From: Roseibacillus persicicus
GTDB lineage: Bacteria; Verrucomicrobiota; Verrucomicrobiia; Verrucomicrobiales; Akkermansiaceae
Direction of reading: 5' to 3'
DNA length: 64,000 nt
Assembly (NCBI RefSeq): GCF_014651675.1
Contig: NZ_BMXI01000019.1
Coordinates: forward strand, 1-64,000
How positions within the stretch are numbered: position 1 is the first letter of the stretch; every line of letters begins with the position of its first letter. The notes below the pieces were generated by a model. That model was not told the DNA's origin and ran no database searches. It saw only the letters and a list, made by a program, of their open reading frames with translations. Of this stretch, positions 1-9,200 are shown in pieces. The position numbers were made by a program, and so were the translations under genes.

Positions 1-2
1 AG

Positions 3-80
3 AAGGTTTTTCAATCCATCCGAGCGCTCCTCAAGGAACCTGATGTTCTTAAATCAGTCTGCAATCCTTACTCCGAATAA
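3..80 (+). CDS. possible 3' end of a gene cut by the window edge
   Basis: The third frame is open from base 3 to a TAA at 78-80 and reads as a helical-looking 25-residue C-terminus ending NPYSE. The other forward frames look less protein-like, although frame 1 is also open to about base 96. Function cannot be told from this fragment, and a chance open frame is quite possible. Confidence 0.25.
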   Translation, partial: KVFQSIRALLKEPDVLKSVCNPYSE

Positions 81-475
81 CGGCAAGTTCATTTGAAAAA
101 CGGTCTACTTCGTGCGAACCGACCCCTTCAAGCAGGGACACCCCGCAACGCCCCGCCGCCACCAGTCCGCGAAACACCAGCAGTCTGCAGCGTTCTCATT
201 CTTCGCCCTCCAGCAGCCTTCTCGTGTTTCCTGCCACCTCCCGTTGTGCCTTGAACATCGTGTTCACGAAGTTCGGTCGACTTTTCTATCGGCTAGGGGG
301 ACGCGGTCCCCACGCGCCTGCAAGGGTATCCCCAACCTTCCGCCATTTCGCTGCACTTCATTTTGTGCAGGCTGGGTGAGCCCCCTCCCTTGCAGTTGCT
401 ACCCCCTGCGCTTCGCCAGCGTGTCAGAAGGCAGGTTGATTTCTGCCTTCAATTGAAAGCCCTTTGTTTGATTTC
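81..475. other. non-coding stretch with clustered hairpins beside the integrase
   Basis: I see no convincing gene here. The right half is rich in short inverted repeats: GGGGAC/GTCCCC at 297-311, CTGCAAGGG at 318-326 against CCCTTGCAG at 387-395, CTGCAC/GTGCAG nested inside at 351-370, and GAAGGCAG at 427-434 against CTGCCTTC at 443-450. The last hairpin lies just downstream of the integrase stop and could end its transcript. The nested set could be a structured RNA or part of a recombination site. Confidence 0.5.
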
Positions 476-1690
476 CTATGAATTGCTCAATGAGGGAAGT
501 TTTCCAATCGCATCGCGGAGAACTTCATCGCCAAGGTGTGTGTAGATTTGATGGATCTCGCTACTGGTATGGCCTGTGAGCTCCTGACGGATTTCCGGCG
601 CGATATCCCGATTGGCAAGGAGAGAGGTGAAGGTGTGCCGAAGAGAATGAAAGCTTCTTTTGACTTCGATCCCCCCTTGGAGAGTCTTTCGTTTTGGAAC
701 CTTCGCTTCAGCCATGATTTTGTTGAACCGGTTGTTCGGATCGCTTCCTTTTAACTTGGAGAGTTCATCGAAAACGTAGGTTTCGTTCTTTCCAACTTGG
801 CGGGAAACAGCGTTAAAGGCGTCGGTGGTCAGGGGAATGCTGCCAACTTTTGGTTTTTTCCCGTCGCGTTGTTTGACGAGGCGGACGTGGAGTTTTCTTT
901 CGGATAAAGCAACTTCGGTCCATTTGAGGCGAATAATATTCTCCCGTCTTAGACCTGTGTGAGCTGCAAGAATGATACCCGCTTTCCATTCTCCCTCGGC
1001 AGCATTGATAAGGGCTACTAATTCCTCATGATCGAATTCACCGATGATTTCGCTGTCGGTTGGAGGAAAGTTCTTAATGGGGGCTGCGACATTTCTCGAG
1101 ATTTTGCCTCGATCAAAGGCTTCTCGAAAGGCCCCCCGCAGATGGCCGAGTTTGTGGTTTTGAGTTGATTTTTTAACGGTGCGCCCTCCTCTTGCCTTTT
1201 GGACGGCAAGCCAAGCTTTGACTTCTTCTAGGTCTTCGGTGGTGATGAGGTCGAGGCGCTTATCAGCTTTCTTACCAAGAGCTTCGAGAACGTGGCGAAT
1301 ACTGCGATTTCTGCTTTCGGTTGCTGCAAAAGACTCGGTAGGACTATGCGTTTTGCTCCACTCCCAGAGCCATTCTTTAATGGAGGAGATTTTTAGCTCT
1401 TGGCCACTGTAGTGCTGATAGATGTCTGAGACTGCCTTTCGGGCATGAGCTTCAGTAAGCTCGCCTTCGTTGGCTAGGCGTTTGATTTCTGCGACGATTT
1501 CGGCAACAACACGATGTTTTGATGAGTAGGACTTGCGAAGTTTGTCCTCTTCTTTTTCCCATTCCACTGCGATGGCTTGTGCCTCTCGCTTTACCTTGGT
1601 CCCTGTCGAGCGGTAAACACGCTTCCCGTCGGCCCCTTTGAAGGCCGCATAGAATACGGGAGATTGTTTTCGCTTGAAGATCGACGCCAT
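476..1690 (-). CDS. phage-type tyrosine recombinase/integrase
   Basis: 404-residue tyrosine recombinase of the phage-integrase family, which cuts and rejoins DNA at att sites through a 3'-phosphotyrosine. The N-terminal 60 residues are a basic arm-binding-like segment, a SAM-like core-binding domain follows (about 100-200), and the catalytic domain occupies 220-390. The catalytic set is visible: R248 in HTGLRREN, a lysine in the beta-hairpin near 273-279, H348 and R351 in FHSLRHTF, H374 in LTGHTSSE and the nucleophile Y383 in QIYTHL. It lies near the left end of a block whose right end is a tRNA 3' fragment at 16,874, the usual layout for an island that integrated into a tRNA gene. It is clearly distinct from the xerD gene in this window: different length and a divergent catalytic domain. 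Confidence 0.93.
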   Translation of the reverse strand: MASIFKRKQSPVFYAAFKGADGKRVYRSTGTKVKREAQAIAVEWEKEEDKLRKSYSSKHRVVAEIVAEIKRLANEGELTEAHARKAVSDIYQHYSGQELKISSIKEWLWEWSKTHSPTESFAATESRNRSIRHVLEALGKKADKRLDLITTEDLEEVKAWLAVQKARGGRTVKKSTQNHKLGHLRGAFREAFDRGKISRNVAAPIKNFPPTDSEIIGEFDHEELVALINAAEGEWKAGIILAAHTGLRRENIIRLKWTEVALSERKLHVRLVKQRDGKKPKVGSIPLTTDAFNAVSRQVGKNETYVFDELSKLKGSDPNNRFNKIMAEAKVPKRKTLQGGIEVKRSFHSLRHTFTSLLANRDIAPEIRQELTGHTSSEIHQIYTHLGDEVLRDAIGKLPSLSNS

Positions 1691-1835
1691 GACAACCCGG
1701 AAGGATGAAGGCGCCGGTAGGTTTAGTTCAAATTTTACGAGCTTTGAGCAGTGTGAAACTTGTTGATAACGTTGCGACGGTTACATGCTTCTATGATTGA
1801 AAGCGAAAATTCTGAAACGGCATCCTGTTCCTATC

Positions 1836-2795
1836 TCAGAGTTTAATGATAAAGTTCAATGCTAGGAAGGGTGACATGTTGTGATGGGGGACCGCTGGTG
1901 GACCGCTGTTATATTTAAGCCTGTGGCTTGCGTGGTCACCTGCACCTGCGCGAGCTATTTGAATCCATGGAGAGTAGGAGCCGTCCAATGGAACCAAAGC
2001 ATCGTTCCAGCCTCGTTTTGAATGCTCAGAGACTGCGTCCCAATAGAGCTGTTTAAAATTTTGCTCATTCTCAGCTAAAGTGTGAGTTTCAGCGCCTCCT
2101 TTTTCAGCTAAAGTTCTCAAGCTTCCTGTTTGTTGCCCTTCGGCTGTATTTCCTTGGCCGACACCAAGTATGTTACGTCCTCTCAAATCTGGGACCATGA
2201 AGTTTGAAGCGCTATCACCTCCGTAAGTTGTTCCGATTACCGTAAAGAGGTTGGAAAGCTCTGGATTTGCCACGCTATCGAGAGGGCTTCCGTCACAGAG
2301 AATCCAAGCTTCCGGTGCAGTTGTTCCTGCAAATGCAACGACCGTGCCAGTTGGAACCCCGTGGAGGGCTCTGAAAGCATAAGCCGTGGAAGCAATTTGT
2401 TCTCGAGGAAAGGTCGCGCTTTGTGGGTTTGGTTGAGTTCCATCAGGAAGGTCTAAGATTGTTATACTGATGAAAGTGGAGGATTGGTTGAATGTGTCTG
2501 AGAGACGATTAAATCGACTTCCTTGAATAGTTTCGCCTCCCTCATTGGACAGGAGGATGTGAAAATTACCATCAGTGATACTGATGTCGATGCTCCGACC
2601 CCAGAGTAGGTCTCCTCCCGTCTCGTTGTCCCAAAATTGAAAGCCGATTTTATAGATTCCGTCAGCCATTGGTTTACCGTCGTTTTGTGTGAGACGGCCA
2701 CTGTAGTTGAAAATTTCAGGAGTGCTTGAGCAAAGGTCTGAAATTCCAGAAAGGAGGACTGTGAAAAATAGGGAGATTGTGTGTTGTTGTTTCAT
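1836..2795 (-). CDS. secreted tail-collar-domain protein (copy 1, divergent C-terminus)
   Basis: 319 residues with an N-terminal signal peptide (about 1-24). The first domain (about 28-145) runs from FNYSGRLT through WDNETGGDLLWGR to FPREQIASTAYAF and is shared with the next three genes. It is followed by a phage tail collar domain (about 148-210) with the typical GTVVAFAG, EAWILCDG and LPDLRGR-like segments. The C-terminus, NMSPFLALNFIIKL, follows the classic phage-collar ending, unlike the ETRPxNAYVNYIIKY ending of its neighbours. It is the last gene of the minus-strand collar array, two bases after the preceding stop. Collar domains are known from phage tails and fibres. A signal peptide on such a protein suggests an exported surface or adhesin role, which is inference. 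Confidence 0.82.
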   Translation of the reverse strand: MKQQHTISLFFTVLLSGISDLCSSTPEIFNYSGRLTQNDGKPMADGIYKIGFQFWDNETGGDLLWGRSIDISITDGNFHILLSNEGGETIQGSRFNRLSDTFNQSSTFISITILDLPDGTQPNPQSATFPREQIASTAYAFRALHGVPTGTVVAFAGTTAPEAWILCDGSPLDSVANPELSNLFTVIGTTYGGDSASNFMVPDLRGRNILGVGQGNTAEGQQTGSLRTLAEKGGAETHTLAENEQNFKQLYWDAVSEHSKRGWNDALVPLDGSYSPWIQIARAGAGDHASHRLKYNSGPPAVPHHNMSPFLALNFIIKL

Positions 2796-2797
2796 AT

Positions 2798-3772
2798 TTA
2801 GAATTTGATAATGTAGTTTACATAGGCGTTTGAGGGGCGAGTTTCAGATGAAGTTCGAGGCTCACCATTTGTGAAATCGGTTTCAACTTCCGTTGCTGTA
2901 TGCCAAGTCTTGAAGACTTGTTCACCGTTGCTGTCGATCACATCCATATTGTTTGAGTCATCAAGAGATGACCCTCCCTTGGTTCCGCCTCGACTTGAGC
3001 CAAGTGCAACTCTGTGAAAGTGTCCTTGGAATGCATCGTTTTGAACGCTTCCTACGTTTAGGCCCTCAGTTCCACCAGGTGACATCGCAGTTCGACTGGA
3101 TGAGTCTGGGTCGCGGTCGGATGGGGTGCCGTCTGGACCATCGACGCCGCGCAAGAAGCTGCCTCTATAGTCAGGTAGGTTGAAGGTGGTTTCGGAGGAG
3201 GTTCCGTGTGCGGTTCCAATTGCGGCGAAGAGTTTGGGATAGTCGTTTCGGTTCAGTTCTTGACCATGGCAAAGCAGCCAACCTTCAGGGGCTACTTGTC
3301 CGCCGAAAGCGATAATTCCTCCCGAGGGTGTTCCGTTATCAGCAGTCCTAGCTCTCTGCGAATTGAAGGCATAGGCTGCTGATGCAATCTGTTGGCGAGG
3401 AAAGGTTGCTGCAGATGGTGTTCCGTCCGGGAGAGATACAATCGATACTTCAACGAAGGTTTCAGAGAGGGAAAAAGCATCTCCGATTCGGTTGAAGCGG
3501 GTTGACGGGATGGCTTGTCCGGTATCGTTCCCTAGTAGGACGTTGAAGTCGTCATTGACAAGTTGAACGGGAAGAGTTCGTCCCCACAAGAGTTCTCCTC
3601 CAGTTTGGTTGTCCCAGATGCGAAATGTGAGCTGGTATTGTCCGTCTTGTAGGGAGTTGCCATTTTCTTCAGTGAGTTTACCGCTGTAGTTGAAGAGTTC
3701 GGAGGCGGAAGCCGATATCGAGAGTAAACCGATAAGAAAGATTGTCGTAAATTTTTTGAAGATGAATTTCAT
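2798..3772 (-). CDS. secreted tail-collar-domain protein (copy 2)
   Basis: 324 residues, signal peptide ending near ASASA, then the shared N-terminal domain (FNYSGKLT, WDNQTGGELLWGRTLPVQL, FPRQQIASAAYAF) and a collar domain (GGIIAFGG, EGWLLCHGQELN, FNLPDYRGSFLRGVDGPDGT). The C-terminal part carries the SDRDPDS motif and ends ETRPSNAYVNYIIKF, an ending common in tail-fibre-like collar proteins. It starts 17 bases after the stop of copy 3 and ends 2 bases before copy 1, so the copies are almost certainly co-transcribed. The variable loop between the SDRDPDS segment and the ETRP end differs most between copies, as would fit a ligand-contacting tip (inference). Confidence 0.82.
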   Translation of the reverse strand: MKFIFKKFTTIFLIGLLSISASASELFNYSGKLTEENGNSLQDGQYQLTFRIWDNQTGGELLWGRTLPVQLVNDDFNVLLGNDTGQAIPSTRFNRIGDAFSLSETFVEVSIVSLPDGTPSAATFPRQQIASAAYAFNSQRARTADNGTPSGGIIAFGGQVAPEGWLLCHGQELNRNDYPKLFAAIGTAHGTSSETTFNLPDYRGSFLRGVDGPDGTPSDRDPDSSSRTAMSPGGTEGLNVGSVQNDAFQGHFHRVALGSSRGGTKGGSSLDDSNNMDVIDSNGEQVFKTWHTATEVETDFTNGEPRTSSETRPSNAYVNYIIKF

Positions 3773-3789
3773 TGAGTTAGAAAAATGAA

Positions 3790-4791
3790 TTAGTATTTGA
3801 TGATGTAATTAACATAGGCATTTTTGGGCCGTGTTTCATTTGACCCTGAAAGACTTGCTTCTCCAACTGTTGCCTCTTCATCGTTTCCGCCAAATTCGTA
3901 AGCAAGATCAGGGAATCCTCCTAAACCGCCATTTGAATTCACGCGTCTCCAAACAAGGGTTCCAGCTTGGGTAACAAGATCACCGTCATCTCCTGAAATT
4001 GGTGCTTGTGTGGAAGCTATAAAATGACGGTGAGCCTTGAATGAGTCATCCTGGACGCTGCCTAGGGTGTTGCCGGTGTTGCCGCCGGGTGCTATAGCTA
4101 TTCGGGTGGCGGAGTCGGGGTCACGGTCGGAGTTGGTGCCGTCAGGGCCGTCGACACCTCGGAGGAAGAGGCCTCTATAGTCGGGGAGATTGAAAGTTGT
4201 TTCCGAAGAGGTTCCGTGCGCAGTTCCTATTGTTGCGAAGAGTTCCGGGTAATCGATGCGATTCAATTCTTGACCGTTGCAGAGCAGCCAGCCTTCTGGG
4301 GGGCTTGCCCCAGCAAAGGGGGATACTAGGCCGGGAGGCACGCCATTGTCTGCGCTTTCAGCGCTTTCTGAGCGAAAAGAATAGGCGGTGGAGGCGATGC
4401 GTTGTCGTGGGAAGATTGCTGAAGTTGAGCTAGGTGCCGCTCCGTTAGGGAGGGCAACGATGGAAATTTCAATATAGGTTTCCGGTAAAGAAAACGCATC
4501 GCCAATGTAATTGAACCGAGTTCCAGAAATCGGATTGCCTGAGTCGTTTCCTAATAAGACGTTGAAGCTGCCGTCAAGCACTTGAACGGGAAGAGTCCTT
4601 CCCCAAAGCAGTTGTCCGTCTGATTGGCTATCCCAGATCCGGAAGCCTAGTTCATATTGTCCGCTCTCGAAAGCCACGCTGCTTTCGTTCCTTAGTTTTC
4701 CGCTGTAGTTGAAAACCTCGGAGGCTTTTAAATTGAATGAGGGTAAGGTGAAGAATAGAAGAAAGAGAGAAGTAATGGAGAGTGCATGCAT
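3790..4791 (-). CDS. secreted tail-collar-domain protein (copy 3)
   Basis: 333 residues with a signal peptide (MHALSITSLFLLFFTLPSF region), the shared N-terminal domain (FNYSGKLR, WDSQSDGQLLWGRTLPVQV, FPRQRIASTAYSF) and a collar domain (PEGWLLCNGQELNRIDYPE, FNLPDYRGLFLRGVDGPDGT). It ends ETRPKNAYVNYIIKY. It is most like copies 2 and 4, so these three probably arose by tandem duplication after separating from copy 1. It lies 18 bases downstream of copy 4 in the same minus-strand series. Its function in this setting is unknown. Confidence 0.82.
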   Translation of the reverse strand: MHALSITSLFLLFFTLPSFNLKASEVFNYSGKLRNESSVAFESGQYELGFRIWDSQSDGQLLWGRTLPVQVLDGSFNVLLGNDSGNPISGTRFNYIGDAFSLPETYIEISIVALPNGAAPSSTSAIFPRQRIASTAYSFRSESAESADNGVPPGLVSPFAGASPPEGWLLCNGQELNRIDYPELFATIGTAHGTSSETTFNLPDYRGLFLRGVDGPDGTNSDRDPDSATRIAIAPGGNTGNTLGSVQDDSFKAHRHFIASTQAPISGDDGDLVTQAGTLVWRRVNSNGGLGGFPDLAYEFGGNDEEATVGEASLSGSNETRPKNAYVNYIIKY

Positions 4792-4809
4792 GGTTCGGAT
4801 AATTTTTTT

Positions 4810-5799
4810 TCAGTATTTGATGATGTAATTCACGTAAGCGTTGGCGGGTCGGGTTTCTGCTCCTCCAGATTGACTGGTGCGTCCTACATTCGGTTCTTCG
4901 GTATGACCGCCCAAATCATACTCGAAGTTTGCGTTGTGAAGGCCGGGTTGGCCCTGATATCTTTGGCGAGCGATGGTCTCGTCTGGTGAATCCAAGTCTA
5001 CAGTATTGGCGTTATCGTGTCTGGTTGTGAGATGTCGGTGAGCTTTGAAGTCGTCAGCTTGAACGCTGCCAGGGGCGTTTCCTGCGCTTCCTCCGGAAGC
5101 CATGGCGGTTCGAGTTGTCGAGTCGGGGTCGCGGTCGGAGTTGGTGCCGTCGGGGCCGTCGGGGCCGTCGACGCCGCGGAGGAAGCGGCCTCTGTAGTCG
5201 GGGAGGTTGAAGGTTGATTCGGAAGGGGCCCCGTGGGCGGTGGCGATGGCGGCGAAGAGTTCGGGATGTTCGGTCCGGTCTAAGGCGGTGCCGTCACAGA
5301 GCATCCAGCCTTCGGGGACGTTGACTCCTGCAAACGCGACGACGGTGCCTACTGGGACTCCATTGTCCGCTTTCTTGGCTCTAAAGGAATAGGCGCCGGA
5401 GGCAATGCGTTGACGAGGGAAGGTTGCCGTGCCTGAGGCCGACGTAGAACCGTCAGGAAGGGTCTCGATGGTGACTTCGATAAAAGTTTCGGGGAGAGAA
5501 AATGCGTCAGCGATTTGATTGAATCGAGCGGACGGAATGGTCGCTCCGGTATTGTCTCCTAACAGGGTGTTGAAGTTTCCATCGACGAGTTGGACTGGAA
5601 GACTTCTTCCCCAGAGGAATCCTCCTGCATTTTGGTTGTCCCAGATATGGAAGCTCAATTGATATTGGCCATTTTGGAAAGCTGTTCCGTCTTTTTTAGT
5701 TAGCTTGCTACTGTAGCAGAATAACTCGGCGGTGGCAAAATCAAGAGCGTATAAATTGAAGAGAAGTGGAAGGAAAATGATTGAAAATGATTTTCTCAT
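4810..5799 (-). CDS. secreted tail-collar-domain protein (copy 4)
   Basis: 329 residues, first of the four collar genes to be transcribed. Signal peptide at the N-terminus, shared N-terminal domain (FCYSSKLTKKDG, WDNQNAGGFLWGRSLPVQL, FPRQRIASGAYSF), collar domain (VGTVVAFAG, EGWMLCDG, FNLPDYRGRFLRGV) and the ETRPANAYVNYIIKY end. A 9-base unit is tandemly duplicated near 5,147-5,166, giving GPDGPDGT where the other copies have GPDGT. An 88-base gap separates it from the lipoprotein gene upstream, the widest gap in this series, so a separate promoter here cannot be excluded. Confidence 0.82.
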   Translation of the reverse strand: MRKSFSIIFLPLLFNLYALDFATAELFCYSSKLTKKDGTAFQNGQYQLSFHIWDNQNAGGFLWGRSLPVQLVDGNFNTLLGDNTGATIPSARFNQIADAFSLPETFIEVTIETLPDGSTSASGTATFPRQRIASGAYSFRAKKADNGVPVGTVVAFAGVNVPEGWMLCDGTALDRTEHPELFAAIATAHGAPSESTFNLPDYRGRFLRGVDGPDGPDGTNSDRDPDSTTRTAMASGGSAGNAPGSVQADDFKAHRHLTTRHDNANTVDLDSPDETIARQRYQGQPGLHNANFEYDLGGHTEEPNVGRTSQSGGAETRPANAYVNYIIKY

Positions 5800-5887
5800 G
5801 GGAAGTTAGGTGTTTTGATTGCCTCTCAGTGGCGATGGTTCATTTCATGTGACCTGTTTGCTTGCGGGTGAGAAGTGCCGAGGTGGT

Positions 5888-6277
5888 TCATCGGAAAAAA
5901 TGTAATATAAATTTCTCGATAGATTTGATTCCATGTTTGTCTGTTCTTTTTTCGACTCCGTCTATTAGTATGACTCCTGAAGAGTCGATTAATACAAATT
6001 TATCTTTAAAAATGTATTTCACCCGAATTTTGTCGCTATCGATTTTTCCGGGAACTCCACGCAAATGAAGTTGGTGTATAAAATTGTGGAAATTATGTTT
6101 TTTTGACCGTGATTTTTTCTTTGTTCCTTTTTCTTCGATGTTATTCTCGGTGATGGGAGTAAAGGTTTCGGCATTCATCGGGACGTAGAATACTGTCTGA
6201 TACATTTGTGTTTTCTGTTTGGAGCAGGCGGAAATCGATAACAGTGAGGTAAGTATCACAAAGATGAGATTTTTCAT
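5888..6277 (-). CDS. small lipoprotein, candidate immunity protein of the RHS toxin
   Basis: About 129 residues. I take ATG at 6,277 as the start (MKNLIFVILTSLL), because the TTG at 6,283 overlaps the toxin stop and adds only two residues. The N-terminus is a lipoprotein signal with the lipobox ISAC. The rest is small, basic and without a family I recognise. The start lies two bases after the TGA of the giant toxin gene, so translation is probably coupled. A small gene directly downstream of a polymorphic toxin is the usual place for its immunity protein, and a lipid anchor would put it in the periplasm, where it could meet an incoming peptidase. The role rests on position, not homology. Confidence 0.75.
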   Translation of the reverse strand: MKNLIFVILTSLLSISACSKQKTQMYQTVFYVPMNAETFTPITENNIEEKGTKKKSRSKKHNFHNFIHQLHLRGVPGKIDSDKIRVKYIFKDKFVLIDSSGVILIDGVEKRTDKHGIKSIEKFILHFFR

Positions 6278-6279
6278 GT

Positions 6280-9200
6280 TCAATACCTTATGCGAGAGGG
6301 TTGTCCTAATGAGTTCATAATCGGGTTCTCGTTGCGTATAGTGTTGTGCAAATTTAATGGTCCGTTATCTCGATCCCCCATGATTGCGTGGCCTAACTCG
6401 TGCGCAATTATTCGGGTGGTCGAGGCTGGCATCCAGCCTTGGGTGGTGAGAATGTTTGTGCTTAATGCTGGGTCAACGTATATCGTGTCATGATGAGTGA
6501 AAGTGAAAGCGTTGTTGGAAACTCTTAAGTCTACGTTAAAGCTTTGCGGGAATAGTCCTAAAAATCCATTTCTTCTTTGCAGTGTCGATAGCATTTGTTG
6601 GCCTCTCGGTGTACTGAAAATGTGCCCAATTGATGTGATTGTATCTGAGCGTTGTTTTTCTGTTCCTCCTATTATATCGAACTGCACGTCGCCAATGTCA
6701 ATACTTGAGTCAAATCCTAAAAGCCGTCTAAATATTTTTGTGACTCCGCTCGGAATGCTATCTCTTCTATTGTCGCTATTATTTATAGTGTAGCCTTCAG
6801 ATTCTGTGTTGGATGAAGTTCTTGAATGTTGGAATATTTGCAGAAATGCAGAGGATTGAGCCCCGTTTGCGAATTTCTGCCCCCCGATAACTGAGGAAGT
6901 ACCCCCGATAATAGCTGATTTTATAATTCGACCGATCCAGTTGTTACTTAGAAATTTAATGCTTTGACTTGCGTTGCCTAAAAGTGAACTTGTGGCCCCT
7001 TGTAGTATTGATGTCAGAGCATTCCCTCCGCTTGCGATGGTGAAAACTCCATTTGCTAGTGCTCCCCCTAAGCCTGGACTAATGTTTAAACTATTCCACA
7101 AATTAGAAGAGAGTTTCGAGGCGCTGCCAATTAATGATGAAGCGAAGCCTATTAGTCCTCCTCGTATCCCTCCTTTACGAAAGCCCTCGTAGGTGTTGTA
7201 AGCGATTGCCAGGTATTGTCCTATTCCTGGTATCGCATTGAGGGCAACACTGATAATGGTAGAACGAAATTTTTGAAAGAAGCTTGAGGCAGCTTTGAAA
7301 ATTTTTCTGAAGAAGTATCCTGATGGGTCGGTGTAGCTGACGGGGTTGTTAAGAACGTAGCTGTAGCGATCATGGCTCTGGAGATTTGTTGGGTCAGGAA
7401 TGTTAGGGTCGGCAGACAGCATGCGACCCAAATATGGATCGTAGATGCGACCATTCATGTGAACGAGGGCGAGATCATCCAGCATTTCGTGGCCAGTGAA
7501 GCCCTGATCTGTGGGGCGTCCGGGTTGATGGTCTGGAGTTAGAATTTGCCAAGTTTGGGCATCACGTCGCTGACCCCACGCATTGTAACTAAGAACTTCA
7601 ACGAAGTCCTCAGCAATGGAGATGTCTTCTCGGGTGATGGCATCTACGGAGCCGAGATGATCTCGGTGGAAATAGTAACGATAGCCGTCAGGTGCATAGG
7701 GCTGAGCATTCGGGTAAGTCGGAGTCGAATCATCTGCCTTGCGATGATAGACGCCTACGACTCCAGTTGGGGTTGGGATGTAGACTCGAGTGGTCTTGGT
7801 CTGCCATGCGCCATTAACGCTTTCCTGCTCCTGCTCAAAAAGGCCTCCGATATAGACCTTCTTGGTGGAATCTACACCGCCTTTTCGCAAGGTATGTGTG
7901 ACCCTTTGACGTGACGGGCCGTAGGTGAAGAGTGAGCCGGTGTTGCCTTTGAGGATACTGCGGGGTTTGGAGTATCCGTTCCAAGTAAAATTGGTTCGTC
8001 CAGTCCGGGTATCGGTGCGTTGGGTCATGCAGCCGTTGGCATCGTAATCTAGCCTCAGGTCACCAGCTGATTCGACAGCATGGAAATGTTCTTCGTCGTA
8101 AATATATTCGCTGCCTGGATTGCGGGTGACATCGTTTTTAGTCTTGATGCGACCATAGGGATCGTAGCTTGCGACCTCCTCTAGTTGACCTCCGGTGAGA
8201 GGGCTACCGATGTGAGTCAATCGTTCAAGGAGGTCATAGTCAAAGGACTCGCGTAGGGGATTGTTGGTGTTTCGTGAGTCAGTGCGAAACTTGAGATTGC
8301 CGTGACCGTCAAAGCTGAAGGACCAGTCCTGCACGCGTTTGACGCCTCCGTTTATGTCATCAAAAAAGACAGACTGAATGGATTGTAAAAAATGATTTTG
8401 GTCATCGAAGGTCTGAAAAGTTTCGACTCCATTCCCGAGCTTGAATTCTTTGAACTGTCCTTGTGGATTGATATCCGAAGGGTCAGCTTTCCACCAGCTG
8501 ACGCCTCCCAGATTGGTGACCTCGGTGATGTAACCACTGTCCGTGCGGATATTCTTGAAACCATATTTCTCCCAGCGGCGGTCAGACTTGCTTTGTTCGA
8601 AGGCCCGGATGCGCCAACTGAATTGCTGGGTCTCGAGCCGGCTTTGAGCATCGAAGGTGCGTTGAGTGAGAAACTCTTTGCCATCGACTTGATGTATCTC
8701 GAAGATTGGACGGGCAAATTGGTCGAAGGCGTAGGCTTGGATGAAGGTGGTTTGGCCATTCGAGTCTTGGACGAACTCGAAGGATTTCGCTCCAATGAGG
8801 CCGCGCCCTGCATTGTTGTAGTTGGCGGTGGAGTCGTAGCGCCAATGGTGACTTTCATCGTCATTCGGGTCGCTAGTTGAGCCGTCAAAGAATGTATCGG
8901 TGGGGCGTCTGAGAATATCATAGTCGTAGCGAGTGACTTGATTCTTGGCATCGGTTTCCTGCTTCAGGTCTCCTTCGGCAGAGTATTGATATTGCCGAAA
9001 TCCCATGTCGGCGTCCCGGGTCTCGCGAAGGAAGCCGCGGTCGTCGTAGAGATTGTTTTGAAGGGGTTGAAGCTCGCCCGAGCTGTCACGTGCTTGTTTG
9101 GAAGCAAGATCTCCAATGGCGGTGTAGCCAAAAGTGATAGCGTTGCCCTCGGTATCAATAACCTCCGAGGCTTGACCCTTGGCATTGAGAACTGTTGTTT

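Noticed and set aside
112..456. 114-codon plus-strand ORF left of the integrase
   Set aside because: Low-complexity, Pro/Ser/Arg-rich product from a hairpin-rich region; no start context or family likeness.
476..1690. Integron integrase with attC sites
   Set aside because: Hairpins to the left tempted this, but the recombinase lacks a recognisable IntI-specific insert and no cassette array is seen.
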